Below are positions 54,353-63,488 of a stretch of DNA of 64,000 bases, in pieces. Made by a program: the position numbers and the translations under genes. The stretch is from positions 91,267-155,266 of the forward strand of contig JAGNEJ010000002.1 of assembly GCA_018003315.1 (NCBI GenBank), read 5' to 3'. This DNA is from Verrucomicrobiales bacterium. Its GTDB lineage: Bacteria; Verrucomicrobiota; Verrucomicrobiia; Verrucomicrobiales; V1-33. Within the stretch, counting starts at the first letter, position 1. Each line of letters starts with the position of its first letter. The notes beneath the pieces are model-generated. The model was not told the origin of the DNA. It ran no database searches and was given only the letters and a program-made list of their open reading frames with translations.

Positions 54353-55336
54353 CTAAAATCCCAATGGCATGGCCGCAGGTTTGGCGACGGATGCCGGAGC
54401 TGTCGGGGCGCGGTCGATCTGGATGATGGTGATGATGAAAATGAGGATGATGAACAGTCCGCCCCACCCGCAGGTAATCAGAATGCCGGTGAGCAGGATG
54501 AACGGAGAAATAAGGAGCAGGCCAGCGATGGAGCGGGTAGGCGCCTGCTCCCATGGGACCAGGCAAAGTTTCAAGTGGGCGCGACCCAACTGCAGCCCCA
54601 GCACGGCATAGAGGGCAAAAATGGCGAGTAAGCACACGAGAATGTAGAAAAACACTATCGGCGAAAGTTTGGAAATGCCGAAGAGGGCGGGACCTTCCAA
54701 AACGATGGTGTTGACGGCAACCACCACCGATAAAACATAAATTAGACCAATGAACAGGATGGGAAGGCGGACACTGTAGCGGGAATAGCCGGAGGTGCCG
54801 ATGATGAGGCCGCTGTTGGCGAGGCTGGCTCCGATGACTGCGAGCAGTTGGATGGCGCTTTCCGTGATTTCGATACCGCCGAAAAAATAGCGCACGATGG
54901 CATAGGGAAGCAGCGAACTGACGACCAGCAGGGTGAGAAACATCTGGACCATCCATTTGCCGCGGACAATTTTCCAGCGAGTCAGGCCTGCCATGAGGAG
55001 GAGTTCCGTGTTTCCCCGCTGCCGTTCTTCCTGGAGCGCGTCGAATCCGCGCAGCGGCATCAGGTAGGCCACCACCAGATAGGCCGCCTCCCAGAACGCC
55101 AGTTTTCCCAGCGTGGGGTGGATGAGGGGGCGGACGCCCTGGCTGGTGGCTTGGGATTGCTGGAGGGCCATCCACTCGACCGCCAGAGTCCCGAGCAAGA
55201 TGAAATGCACTGTAATGAACGGAACTAGAAAGAAGCGGTGCTGCAGCGCCTGGCGCAGTTCCTTGACCACCATGGGGTCCATCCATTCGGGAAAATCCCT
55301 CTGCGGTGCGTCCGGAGCAGCAGTGGTGGGGACCAT
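54353..55336 (-). CDS. ABC-2-type permease-like membrane protein
   Basis: 327 residues with about seven hydrophobic helices. The N-terminus PEWMDPMVVKELRQALQHR is the usual cytoplasmic start before the first helix of ABC-2 exporters related to ABC transporter permease subunits in Gram-negatives. The middle part has EERQRGNTELLLMAGLTRWKI, the conserved coupling-helix segment. No ATPase gene is adjacent, so the partner must be encoded elsewhere. It lies 36 bases after the D-Ala-D-Ala carboxypeptidase on the same strand and may be co-transcribed with it. Confidence 0.75.
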   Translation of the reverse strand: MVPTTAAPDAPQRDFPEWMDPMVVKELRQALQHRFFLVPFITVHFILLGTLAVEWMALQQSQATSQGVRPLIHPTLGKLAFWEAAYLVVAYLMPLRGFDALQEERQRGNTELLLMAGLTRWKIVRGKWMVQMFLTLLVVSSLLPYAIVRYFFGGIEITESAIQLLAVIGASLANSGLIIGTSGYSRYSVRLPILFIGLIYVLSVVVAVNTIVLEGPALFGISKLSPIVFFYILVCLLAIFALYAVLGLQLGRAHLKLCLVPWEQAPTRSIAGLLLISPFILLTGILITCGWGGLFIILIFIITIIQIDRAPTAPASVAKPAAMPLGF

Positions 55337-55372
55337 GACGGACAGGGAAGTTTGGCCAGGAGTCAGCGGGCG

Positions 55373-56248
55373 TCATTGGCCCAGTCCCCAGGACATCATC
55401 GCCCGGGCATCATCCCAGATGTAACGGGTCTTCGTGCCAAGCTGGACGAGGATGACGTCCCGCCTTCCGTTGTGGGCGGTGGAAATCAAGCAGCGCCCGG
55501 CAGCGACTGTGTAGCCTGTTTTCATGCCATTGCATTCGGGCATGGACCCCAGCAGATTGTTGGTGTTCTTCAGCTGGCGTCCGTGGAAGCCGAGGTATTT
55601 GCGCCGGACAATGTCGCGAATGACCGGGTGACGGTAGGCGGCCATGGCGATGCGGGCCATGTCCCGGGCGGTGGAGGCATTGCCGGAAGCGGTGAGACCG
55701 TGAGGATTGGCGAACCGGGAGCGGGTGGCGCCCAGGGAGCGAGCCTTCGCATTCATGCGGGCGGCGAAGGCAGGAATGCTCCCGGCCGTTTCGCGAGCGA
55801 GTACATTGGCGGCGTCATTCGCGCTTTTCACCAGGAACGCATAGAGCAGTTCGCGTCGGGAATAGGCCTCGCCAGGGCGCACCCCCAGTTTGGTCGGTTC
55901 GACCCGAATGTCCGAGGTCTGGACTCTGACCGTGCGGTCGAGACCACCCGCATCGAGCACCACCAGGGCGGTGAGGATTTTTTGGGTGGAAGCGACCGGA
56001 CGGATGGTGTCGGCATTGCGTGAAGCCAGCGTGGCACCGGTCCGTGCATCGAGCAGGATGTAGGAAGCGGCACGGATTTCCGGCGGGCGGGTGCGGGGGA
56101 AGAAGGGAGCGGGAGAGGGGTTGGCAGACCCCATGCCTGGCGGAGGGTAGGCCGGGGGTGTGGATGCGCACGAGGCAAGAAACCCGGCCAGTCCTGCCAG
56201 GAGCACCGGCCGCGAAATGGCCCGGAAGAGTCGGTGACAACGAAACAT
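55373..56248 (-). CDS. D-alanyl-D-alanine carboxypeptidase lipoprotein (DacA/PBP5 family)
   Basis: 291 residues. The lipobox LASC gives Cys27 as lipid anchor. The penicillin-binding motifs are complete: S87-TQK90 (SxxK), S142-A-N144 and K243-TG. It trims the terminal D-Ala from peptidoglycan stem peptides in the periplasm. The protein is shorter than DacA because the usual C-terminal PBP5 domain and membrane helix are absent; the lipid replaces the membrane anchor. ATG 56248 is chosen for the signal. It is divergent from the ParA gene, 138 bases away. Confidence 0.9.
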   Translation of the reverse strand: MFRCHRLFRAISRPVLLAGLAGFLASCASTPPAYPPPGMGSANPSPAPFFPRTRPPEIRAASYILLDARTGATLASRNADTIRPVASTQKILTALVVLDAGGLDRTVRVQTSDIRVEPTKLGVRPGEAYSRRELLYAFLVKSANDAANVLARETAGSIPAFAARMNAKARSLGATRSRFANPHGLTASGNASTARDMARIAMAAYRHPVIRDIVRRKYLGFHGRQLKNTNNLLGSMPECNGMKTGYTVAAGRCLISTAHNGRRDVILVQLGTKTRYIWDDARAMMSWGLGQ

Positions 56249-56386
56249 GGCCGCACCTTGGCTGCAATGCGGGGCAAAGCAAACGCGGGCAGGCAGGAAA
56301 AGTCCGCGGAATTCTGCTGGCGGGTTTGGAACGCCTGTGGAATAAACCCTTTGCCGTTCTCCCCGCCACACAGAACCCAAGCATTC

Positions 56387-57178
56387 ATGAAGATCATCGC
56401 CATCGCCAACCAAAAGGGTGGGGTCGGAAAGACCACAACAGCCATCAACCTCGCCGCCTGCCTGGCCCAGCGGGAGAAACGCGTACTTCTGCTGGATCTC
56501 GATCCTCAGGGGAACGCCTCCAGCGGCCTCGGATACCGTGCAGGTGAGGGCCAGAGCCTCTATCGCGTCCTGATTGGTCAGGACACCCTCGCGGGAAAAA
56601 TCCTCCCCACGCGATTTCCGACGCTCTCGCTCATTCCCGCACAAATGGAACTTGCCGGATGCGAGGTCGAACTGGTCCGCGCCGACAATCACCTGACCCG
56701 CCTGCGTGAAGTGCTGCAGCCGCTCAAGGAAAGCGGCGAATTTGATTTTCTCATCATTGACTGTCCGCCCTCACTGGGCGTGCTGATGACTTCGGCTCTG
56801 GCTGCGGCGGACGGATTGCTCATTCCCATTCAGTGCGAGTATTTCGGCCTCGAAGGACTGGCCCGCATTGTGGATATCCATGACCAGATCGCGGCCTCCG
56901 GCGTCAATCCCTCCGTCTCTCTTGAGGGCATCCTGATGACCATGTTTGACGGACGCACCGGCCATGCCCGCTCTGTGGTGGAGGAGGTCCGCAGGGTCTT
57001 TGAGAACGTGGTCTATCAGACGGTGATTCCTCGCAGCATCATCGTGGCGGAAAGCCAGAGTTACGAAAAGGCCCTCATCGAATACGACCGCAACAACCGG
57101 GCCACCCAGGCCTACCGGGCCTTGGCGGAGGAATTCATCCAGCGCCAGGTGCCCGAGGGCGAGCCAGTGGCCGCCTGA
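56387..57178 (+). CDS. ParA/Soj family ATPase
   Basis: 263 residues, the length of chromosomal Soj/ParA. The deviant Walker A motif KGGVGKTTT lies near residues 10-18, Walker B reads [10 protein letters not shown], and [12 protein letters not shown] is the signature loop. These dimeric ATPases bind DNA nonspecifically and move ParB-parS complexes. No parB lies next to it, which is unusual because soj and spo0J normally sit together, and no parS-like site was seen by eye. It could be an orphan of MinD/MipZ type, but the sequence is closer to ParA. Confidence 0.9.
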   Translation: MKIIAIANQKGGVGKTTTAINLAACLAQREKRVLLLDLDPQGNASSGLGYRAGEGQSLYRVLIGQDTLAGKILPTRFPTLSLIPAQMELAGCEVELVRADNHLTRLREVLQPLKESGEFDFLIIDCPPSLGVLMTSALAAADGLLIPIQCEYFGLEGLARIVDIHDQIAASGVNPSVSLEGILMTMFDGRTGHARSVVEEVRRVFENVVYQTVIPRSIIVAESQSYEKALIEYDRNNRATQAYRALAEEFIQRQVPEGEPVAA

Positions 57179-57230
57179 GCGGCGTCCGCATGCGTTTGCC
57201 TTCGCTCCGCAGATCATCCGGGTTTGCACC

Positions 57231-57983
57231 ATGTCCGCACAGCCAGAGGAGTCACCCCAGCAGGTCATTCTTGTTACCGGTGCCAACGGAGGACTGGGTC
57301 TTGCCATCTGCCGGGCCTTTCTGGAGCACAGCGCGGGGAATTTTGTCTGGCTGGCGGTGAATCACCGGCGGGATGCCGCGGCGCTCCTCGCGTCGGAATT
57401 TCCCGGCAGGGCGGATCTGGTGGATCTGGATGTCACGGTGGAATCCGGCTGGACAGAGGCGGTGGAAGTGATCGTGTCACGCCATGGCAGGCTGGACGTG
57501 CTCGTCAACAATGCCGGACGGCATGAGGATGCCCTGCTTGCCACCATGTCATCGGAACAATGGAGCCGCGTGCTCGATGTCAATTTGCACAGCGTTTTTC
57601 TTGGCTGCCGTGCCGTCATTCGCAGCATGATGGGGCGGCGCTTCGGACGCATCATCAATATTGCCAGCCTCAGCGCCCTGCTGGCGCCTCCGGGACAAAC
57701 CAATTATGCAGCGGCGAAGGCCGGAGTGATCGGCCTGACACAAAGCCTGGCCAAGGAAACCGCCCGGGCGGGCATCACCGTCAACGGCATCTGTCCCGGA
57801 TACATCGAAACCGACGCCCTTTCCTCCATGACCCCCGAGGAGCGGATGGCGCGCTGCCGAGAAATCCCGATGCGCCGGTTCGGCCGTCCGGAGGAGGTGG
57901 CCGCTGCCGTCCGGTTCCTGGCTTCGGAGGAGGCGGGCTACATCACGGGCGCAGTGCTCAAGATCGACGGGGGAATTTTTTGA
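57231..57983 (+). CDS. SDR family oxidoreductase (FabG-like)
   Basis: 250 residues. A classical short-chain dehydrogenase: TGANGGLGLAIC cofactor motif near residue 17, NNAGRHEDALL, catalytic Ser in NIASLSALLA and the YAAAK pair near residues 160-164. The GFP-type end ITGAVLKIDGGIF is typical of 3-oxoacyl-ACP reductases. It may be a fatty acid synthesis enzyme, but many SDRs share this form and no fab cluster is near. The start ATG has no Shine-Dalgarno and lies 52 bases after parA. Confidence 0.85.
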   Translation: MSAQPEESPQQVILVTGANGGLGLAICRAFLEHSAGNFVWLAVNHRRDAAALLASEFPGRADLVDLDVTVESGWTEAVEVIVSRHGRLDVLVNNAGRHEDALLATMSSEQWSRVLDVNLHSVFLGCRAVIRSMMGRRFGRIINIASLSALLAPPGQTNYAAAKAGVIGLTQSLAKETARAGITVNGICPGYIETDALSSMTPEERMARCREIPMRRFGRPEEVAAAVRFLASEEAGYITGAVLKIDGGIF

Positions 57984-58107
57984 GTCCACCGTGGCGGAAT
58001 CGCCAGCATTGCACCGTCGCGGCATCTCCTTGTTGTCCTTCTTTGTCCGTACTCTCTTCTCCCTAACACGGCTCCATTTCCCGTGCTCTTCGCCCTCTGC
58101 CCTGACG

Positions 58108-58485
58108 ATGGAACTGCAGGCCGATGATGTTTTTCTGGTCTGGCCGACGCAGTTTGCCCGGCATTATGTTATTGAGCAATCCAGCGATCTAGCCGCTTGA
58201 GCGGCACAGCCGGAAACACATTTGGGCACCGGTGCCGACGCCCGGCGCTATCTGTTTTCCCTCACTCCACCGTCGCAGGGCGTTTCCGGTCCGTGGACGC
58301 CGCCGAATTCAGACATGGTGCGCCAGCATTTCGATTGGCAGGCTGAAACCGGATCCACTCCGCCGTTTGGCGGTGACGCCCACGAAAAAGCCCACCAGGA
58401 AATGCCGGAATTCCGCCTGCGCCTGAGCGTGTCATCCCCGCGCGCTCATTGCAAGCGGATGCGCACCTCTTTGGCATCGCCATGA
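58108..58485 (+). pseudogene. Degraded gene for a secreted protein's C-terminus, with nonsense codon
   Basis: From ATG 58108 a frame reads FLVWPTQFARHYVIEQSSDL, the end-domain phrase common in verrucomicrobial secreted proteins ('..VIEQSSDLATW..'). It then meets TGA at 58198-58200 and continues in the same frame as AAQPETHLGTGADARRYLFS to a stop at 58485. The conserved Trp of the phrase falls at this TGA, consistent with a TGG to TGA change. The gene lacks a start and signal peptide, so it is a fragment. Confidence 0.4.
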
Positions 58486-58550
58486 ATGCTGATGCTGGCC
58501 ACCTTCCAGGGAGCTTGAATGGACTGCCCGTGAAATGCTTCGATGGTCAT
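58446..58550 (-). mobile_element. Possible N-terminal transposase remnant
   Basis: A 34-codon frame on the minus strand reads MTIEAFHGQSIQAPWKVASI...HGDAKEVRIRLQ. The pattern of a short helix, then a Trp-containing PW.V segment and a strand ending ..KEV.I.L resembles the start of ISL3-type transposases. It is overlapped by the degraded gene, and nothing downstream in frame continues it. The match is by eye and weak. Confidence 0.3.
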
Positions 58551-58702
58551 CCTCAACCAATGTCCCTCCCAAACGCGCTTGCACCAAAAACACTCCCCGT
58601 CATTTCCCGCAGAGCCTTGAGCGCTCGCCCTGCCCTGATCATGCGGGCAGCAACCGACAGATTGTCCATTGCAGTTTCGGCTTCCTGCGCCACCCGTTTT
58701 GC

Positions 58703-59731
58703 ATGCCGCAGTCCCATTCCAGAGCCGGGCTCCTCGCCGGTGGAAATTTCATCATCGATCATGTCAAGATCATCGACTACTATCCGGAAGAGGAAACCCT
58801 GGCCACGATCCTGACCCAGTCGTCCGGCAATGGCGGCGGTCCCTACAATGTGCTGAAGGATCTGGCGAAACTTGGTGCCGGATTCCCGCTGGAAGCGGCC
58901 GGCCTCATCGGGTGCGATGAAGGGGCGGACTGGATTGTCCAGGACTGCGCCCGGCACGTCATCCTAACTGATCGATTGCAGCGTTCGCCTGACCATGGCA
59001 CTTCCTACACGGATGCCTTCACGGTGCAGGGCACGGGGCGCCGAACATTTTTCCACCAGCCGGGTGCCAACGCGCACCTGGCTCCGCAGCATTTCGATTT
59101 TCAGGACGGATCCGGGCGGTGGTTTTATCTGGCCTATCTGATGCTGCTCGACACCCTCGACGCCATGCAGCCTGACGGACGCACCGGCGCATCGCGGGTG
59201 CTGGAGGCGGCGAGCGCTGCGGGATTCCTGACCATTGCGGACATTGTGAGCAAGGAAAGCCCGCAGTTCTCCGCCACCGTCCGCGCCTCGCTGCCGCACC
59301 TTGATTGCCTGCTGCTCAATGAACTGGAGGCCGGACGCATTGTGCAAAGGAATCTGCGCCAGGGCGGCACCCTCGATTTCCAGGCAGCGGTCGCTGCGGC
59401 GCGGGAGATTCTGGCCTGCGGGGTGCGGCGCTGGGTGGTGCTGCATGCGGTCGAGGGAGCGCTGGCGGTTTCTGCCGGCGGAGAAACCATTTGTCAGGGC
59501 TCGGTTTCCTTGCCGGCGGGTTTCATCAAAGGCTCCACCGGTGCAGGGGATGCCTTTGCCGCAGGGGTGATCCACGGACTCCACGAAGATCTGCCGATGG
59601 ACCAATGCCTGAAGCAGGGCGTGTGCGCCGCTGCGAGCTGCCTGCGCCACCCCAGTGCCTCCGAGGGCATCCTGCCGCTGGAGGACTGTCTGGCACTCGG
59701 CGGACGCTGCGGGTTTCGAGCGTTTCCCTAG
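58703..59731 (+). CDS. PfkB family carbohydrate kinase
   Basis: 342 residues. A ribokinase/PfkB fold: an early GGNFIIDHVK start, then SGNGGGPYNVLKDLAKLGA in the substrate site, and the anion-hole/catalytic motif GSTGAGDAFAAGV near residues 276-288, with Asp as base. A sugar or nucleoside is phosphorylated with ATP; which one cannot be told. The start MPQSHSRAGLLAGGNF is odd in having 11 residues before the first strand, but ATG 58703 is the only reasonable one. The gap before it (57984-58702) holds the fragments described and no other gene. Confidence 0.85.
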   Translation: MPQSHSRAGLLAGGNFIIDHVKIIDYYPEEETLATILTQSSGNGGGPYNVLKDLAKLGAGFPLEAAGLIGCDEGADWIVQDCARHVILTDRLQRSPDHGTSYTDAFTVQGTGRRTFFHQPGANAHLAPQHFDFQDGSGRWFYLAYLMLLDTLDAMQPDGRTGASRVLEAASAAGFLTIADIVSKESPQFSATVRASLPHLDCLLLNELEAGRIVQRNLRQGGTLDFQAAVAAAREILACGVRRWVVLHAVEGALAVSAGGETICQGSVSLPAGFIKGSTGAGDAFAAGVIHGLHEDLPMDQCLKQGVCAAASCLRHPSASEGILPLEDCLALGGRCGFRAFP

Positions 59732-59751
59732 CAGTACTCCGCTGCTGCGGC

Positions 59752-60525
59752 CTATTTGCCCTGCATGCCGCGGTAGCGCCAGGCGGTGTAGCCTTCGGCC
59801 AGCATGTCTGCCAATGCGTAGTCCCTGCGCTGCACTTTCGCCGACGCTTCATAGACGGAGGCGCGCTGGCGGTCATCGGATGCCCAGGCTGCGAACAGGC
59901 GCACATGGGCATTGTGCTTGTTGAAAATGTCCCCCGGCTGCAGTTGGGACAGGTCCTCGACCGGATCGCACAGTTGCGGCAGCTCGCGGGTGGAGTAGCT
60001 GCGGGGAAGCTTCCAGCAGCGGGAGACAAATCCGCTGCAGTCGATGCCCACGGCGTGTCGGCTCACGGCATCGTCCAGCAGCCGACGCTTTTCCTCCGAA
60101 TAGGCGTCGCCGGCAAATTTCCCGGCGCGCAGTCCGGCGTCGAATTCATCGGGCAGATCGAATCCGCCCCATTTATAGGGAATGCCTACGTTCGTCTGGT
60201 CGGGATGCCACCATCCCTCCCGGGTTCCACCGGGGGCATATCCGGCATCCAGGGTGTCCAGCCGGACGCCGTCGGGGTCCGTTCCGTGAAAGGCGTTTTT
60301 CGGACCGGCCGTCCACGCGTGGGCAACGTATTGCTGGGCCAGCGCCAGTGCTTCGCTTGGAGTGACCGAGCTGGGCGGGGTGTTGCGCGGTCGCAGGAGG
60401 TAAACAGTCCCTGCCGCCACCAGGACGGCAGCCGCGGCGAGGAGGAGCCAGCGCCGGTTTCGCACGGGGGTTGGTTTTGCCGCGCGGCAGCAGGCATTGG
60501 TGCCGAAGTCGGGCGTCATGGTCAT
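59752..60525 (-). CDS. NlpC/P60-like cysteine peptidase-fold membrane protein
   Basis: 257 residues. A short cytoplasmic start and one helix (about 26-43, WLLLAAAAVLVAAGTVYLL) are followed by a periplasmic domain with the NlpC/P60-type Cys motif GIDCSGFVSRC near residue 164. A His motif in NKHNAHVRLFAAW lies further on, giving the expected Cys-His pair. Peptidoglycan peptide or amide hydrolysis is inferred. Its start overlaps the stop of the upstream zinc-ribbon gene by four bases (ATGA), so the two are translated together. It converges with the PfkB gene. Confidence 0.75.
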   Translation of the reverse strand: MTMTPDFGTNACCRAAKPTPVRNRRWLLLAAAAVLVAAGTVYLLRPRNTPPSSVTPSEALALAQQYVAHAWTAGPKNAFHGTDPDGVRLDTLDAGYAPGGTREGWWHPDQTNVGIPYKWGGFDLPDEFDAGLRAGKFAGDAYSEEKRRLLDDAVSRHAVGIDCSGFVSRCWKLPRSYSTRELPQLCDPVEDLSQLQPGDIFNKHNAHVRLFAAWASDDRQRASVYEASAKVQRRDYALADMLAEGYTAWRYRGMQGK

Positions 60526-61883
60526 GGTTGGTCCTGATTTGGAGTGGCTAGGGAAGGTGGCAGGGATTTGCCGGGCATGGGAATGTCCTCCATGCGCAGC
60601 ACCCAGCCCTTCTGGATGAATTCGGTGATTTCCACCTGTTCGGCGGTGGTGGAATTTTCCGGATAGCGGAGGCGGACCACGCCGAAAAGTCTGCCGGGAT
60701 GACCGGCAGATGCTGCCAGGACTTCCTGCTGCACGGTGCCACCCGCCGGCATGTAGCCGTAGATGTGCCGCGCGGCACCCAGCGGCAGCCCCAGACCCAG
60801 GCGCAGGCAGGCATGTGTGGACTTGTCAGGAAAATCCTGGTTGAAGTAGTCCGAAGCGGAAATCGTCACCCGCATCAGCACAGGGGCCGTGGGCCGCTCT
60901 TTGAGAAACTGCTCCGCGGACATTTCTCCGTACCCGGCAAAACTTTCCCAGTCCACTTTGAATCCGGCAGGAGTTTTTTCCAGTGTGACCGGGATGGATT
61001 GATAGGATTCTGTCTCCGCCATGACAACGACGAAGCGCCGGTGCGTGAGGATTCCGCCATTGGCGATGTCGGGCAGCCGCTTGAGACGCAGGGGGGTGAA
61101 TGGCTGCTGCTCCGCGTAATAATGCTCCAGCAGAGGGAATACCCGCTCCGGTTCCCGGATGAAGGGGCGCAGTTCCTTCGGTGTTTCCGCGGCAAAGAAA
61201 TCGGAAAGCACCCGGTTGACCGCAGGCAGATAGTCTGCGGTGGCCATCAGTTCCAGCAGGTCGTCCGGATTGGCCGATGCCGCGGCTTTTTTTTCGGTCG
61301 CAGGGGCGATGACCTGGACCGGGCCCTTTTTGAAGGCGGAGCGCAGCGAGAGATACAGCGCGGTGGCGAAGAGCGCCGTGAAGATGCCCACGATCCCCCA
61401 GGGAATGCGCCGCCAGAAGCCCCGACGCCGCGCGCTGCGTTTGGCTGATGCCGCCTCGGAATCCCATTCCGTGCCGGAAGGAGTCCCGGCCAGGCGTCTG
61501 TTTTTTTTGACTCGGCGCCCCTTGTTGGCGTTCGCATCCTGAAACAATTCGGGATCGCTGGTTTTTTGCAGCCGGTCTTTGAAATCAACCTCCTTGAGCG
61601 GACGATCCGTCTGCCAGCCTTCCCTGCCAGTCCCCCGGGCCTTTATCGGCTGTGGATCAAATGCGCGCTGGGTTGGAAGGGACACATGGGCCGATTTTGT
61701 CGGCGCAGACGGGACGGAGTCGGCTGCCTGCGGAACGGATGACGCCGCCGCTGCGCCGGGTTCTCCAGCCAGCACCGCACCGCAGCGCGGACAGGCAATG
61801 CGGGCCGCGGTTGGTGTGGCGGGAAGTTTGATGAGTCCCGCACAGTGGGGACACGGGGAAATGTGCCATTCGGCGGCTTCCAT
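60522..61883 (-). CDS. Zinc-ribbon membrane protein coupled to the NlpC/P60-like gene
   Basis: 453 residues. Residues 10-36 form a zinc ribbon (CPHCAGLIKL ... ACPRCGAVL). A long Ser/Pro/Lys-rich linker, a helix near 168-184 (WGIVGIFTALFATALYL) and a large extracytoplasmic domain (210-450) follow, with no motif I recognise. The zinc ribbon is followed by basic cytoplasmic residues, so it is inside. The arrangement resembles verrucomicrobial 'zinc-ribbon membrane' proteins whose function is unknown. It is upstream of the NlpC/P60-like gene with a 4-base overlap. ATG 61883 has no Shine-Dalgarno. Confidence 0.7.
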   Translation of the reverse strand: MEAAEWHISPCPHCAGLIKLPATPTAARIACPRCGAVLAGEPGAAAASSVPQAADSVPSAPTKSAHVSLPTQRAFDPQPIKARGTGREGWQTDRPLKEVDFKDRLQKTSDPELFQDANANKGRRVKKNRRLAGTPSGTEWDSEAASAKRSARRRGFWRRIPWGIVGIFTALFATALYLSLRSAFKKGPVQVIAPATEKKAAASANPDDLLELMATADYLPAVNRVLSDFFAAETPKELRPFIREPERVFPLLEHYYAEQQPFTPLRLKRLPDIANGGILTHRRFVVVMAETESYQSIPVTLEKTPAGFKVDWESFAGYGEMSAEQFLKERPTAPVLMRVTISASDYFNQDFPDKSTHACLRLGLGLPLGAARHIYGYMPAGGTVQQEVLAASAGHPGRLFGVVRLRYPENSTTAEQVEITEFIQKGWVLRMEDIPMPGKSLPPSLATPNQDQP

Positions 61884-61969
61884 GAGAATTGGGGCGGATG
61901 TTGGCCGCTTCCCGGTCGAAGTTCAAGAACAGAACCGCGCTCTCCGGCACGCAGGCGTCCCCGTCGGTT

Positions 61970-62605
61970 TCAGCGCGGCTTGGGCACCCGATCCGGCGGG
62001 CATTCGAGCCGCGCGATGGCTTCCATGATTCGTTCGCTGATGACCTTGTAGGCCTCCTTGCCGCCGCCCAGTTCCTCCGGAGTGAAGCGGATGGGGTCGC
62101 CGACGACGGTGGTGATTTTGCGCAGCCGGATCTTTTTGCTGCTGCGGGGCAGTGCCTCGTAGGCGCCAAAGATGCGAATGGGGATGACGGGAGCGCCGCT
62201 TTTGGCGACCATGAAGCCCGTCCCCGCTTCGGCAGGCTGGAGACCTCCGTCCTCGGACCGGTTGCCTTCCGGAAAGATCAGCACATGCTTGTTCTCCTTG
62301 AGCAGGCGCAGCACGGTTTTCATCGCCCCGATTTCCGGACGCTCCTGGTCCACCGGGATGACGTTGAGCCGCGGAAAAAGCCAGCGGGCAAAGGCATTGC
62401 TGTAGAGCGAGCTGCGGGCCAGAAAATGGATGGGGATGGGAAACGTAATGGCGACGAGCGGCGGGTCGAAATAGCTGACATGGTTGGCCGCGATGAGTGC
62501 CGGGCCTTCCAGCAGGAGTTTTTCGCGGTGCATGATCCGGAAGCGGAACAGGAGCTTTGCAGCAAGCAATGTGAGCGCGATGGCAAGGCGGTAGGTCCAG
62601 TTCAT
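61970..62605 (-). CDS. plsC: 1-acyl-sn-glycerol-3-phosphate acyltransferase
   Basis: 211 residues. The PlsC-family motifs are clear: N41-HVSYFD47 (NHx4D) and FPEGNRS near residues 111-117. It makes phosphatidic acid from lysophosphatidic acid at the cytoplasmic membrane. An N-terminal hydrophobic stretch (LAIALTLLAAKLLF) anchors it. ATG 62605 is preferred; ATG 62635 would overlap the cmk stop. It lies 23 bases after cmk, an arrangement seen in other bacteria, and the pair is probably one operon. Confidence 0.9.
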   Translation of the reverse strand: MNWTYRLAIALTLLAAKLLFRFRIMHREKLLLEGPALIAANHVSYFDPPLVAITFPIPIHFLARSSLYSNAFARWLFPRLNVIPVDQERPEIGAMKTVLRLLKENKHVLIFPEGNRSEDGGLQPAEAGTGFMVAKSGAPVIPIRIFGAYEALPRSSKKIRLRKITTVVGDPIRFTPEELGGGKEAYKVISERIMEAIARLECPPDRVPKPR

Positions 62606-62628
62606 GCCGGGAGCGGACGGGGGATTGC

Positions 62629-63273
62629 CTAGCAAACATGGACGCCCTGCCGGGCCAGATGCCGTTCGATTTCCCCGACAACGGCGTCGATGGACAGGTT
62701 CGAGGAGTCCACAACCACCGCGTCGGGCGCCACGGTTAAGGGGGCCGTTTTCCGGGTGGAATCCTGGGCGTCACGGGAGGCGATGGAGTCGGTCTCCCCC
62801 TGAGCGCGGCGGCGGGCGGCGCGGACCTCCTCGGAGGCGTCGATGTAAAATTTGTGAGGCGTGTCCGGAAATACGACCGACCCGATGTCGCGGCCTTCCA
62901 TGACCACGGGACCCAAGGCCGCGTAGCTGCGCAGCTTCTCCACCAGAATGCGGCGCACCTCCGGCACCGCGGAAAGAATGGAGACGGCGGCGTTGACTTC
63001 GGGATCGCGCAGGTGCGGTTCCGGATCGCTGCCGTCAATCCGAATGGCGCTGCGCCCGTCCTGGGCGAGACAGGAAATCTCCAGCGATTGCACCCAGTGC
63101 GCCACCGCCTCGGCATTGGAAACCGCCACCCCGTCCCGCAAGGCGGCCCATGTGACCGCCCGATACATGGCACCGCTGTTCACAAATACGGCGTGGAGTT
63201 TTGCGGCGAGCTTTCGCCCCACGCTGCTCTTCCCGGAAGCGGCCGGGCCGTCGATGGCAATGACTAGGGACAT
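62629..63273 (-). CDS. cmk: Cytidylate kinase
   Basis: 214 residues, the normal length. Cmk phosphorylates CMP and dCMP with ATP. The P-loop is GPAASGKSS (residues 9-17); DIGSVVFP near 130, and the CMP-binding SRDAQDSTRKTAPL near 178 are present. The frame is open upstream to 63462, but MSLVIAIDGPAASG at 63273 is the standard start. It precedes plsC on the same strand and is divergent from the CsgG-like gene. Confidence 0.95.
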   Translation of the reverse strand: MSLVIAIDGPAASGKSSVGRKLAAKLHAVFVNSGAMYRAVTWAALRDGVAVSNAEAVAHWVQSLEISCLAQDGRSAIRIDGSDPEPHLRDPEVNAAVSILSAVPEVRRILVEKLRSYAALGPVVMEGRDIGSVVFPDTPHKFYIDASEEVRAARRRAQGETDSIASRDAQDSTRKTAPLTVAPDAVVVDSSNLSIDAVVGEIERHLARQGVHVC

Positions 63274-63488
63274 GCGTTTACTGTTCCCAGTAACCAGCAA
63301 TCCCGCGCTGACAACCATTTTGCGCCGCTTCGAAGGCGGGAAGCGGCATTGCGATCCTTCCTTACAGACAAATTTTTGCAAATTCATGCGGCCTGCGCCG
63401 TCGTTTGGAATTTCGCAAAGAAGTGGGAATTTCATTGTATTTTCAAAATTGATTGCCAGCACTGCGAGTCTCCGGTAGGGTCTGAGGC

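Noticed and set aside
58198-58200. TGA as selenocysteine or Trp recoding
   Set aside because: The frame has no proper start or signal, no downstream stem-loop of SECIS type was seen, and other genes here use TGA as stop.
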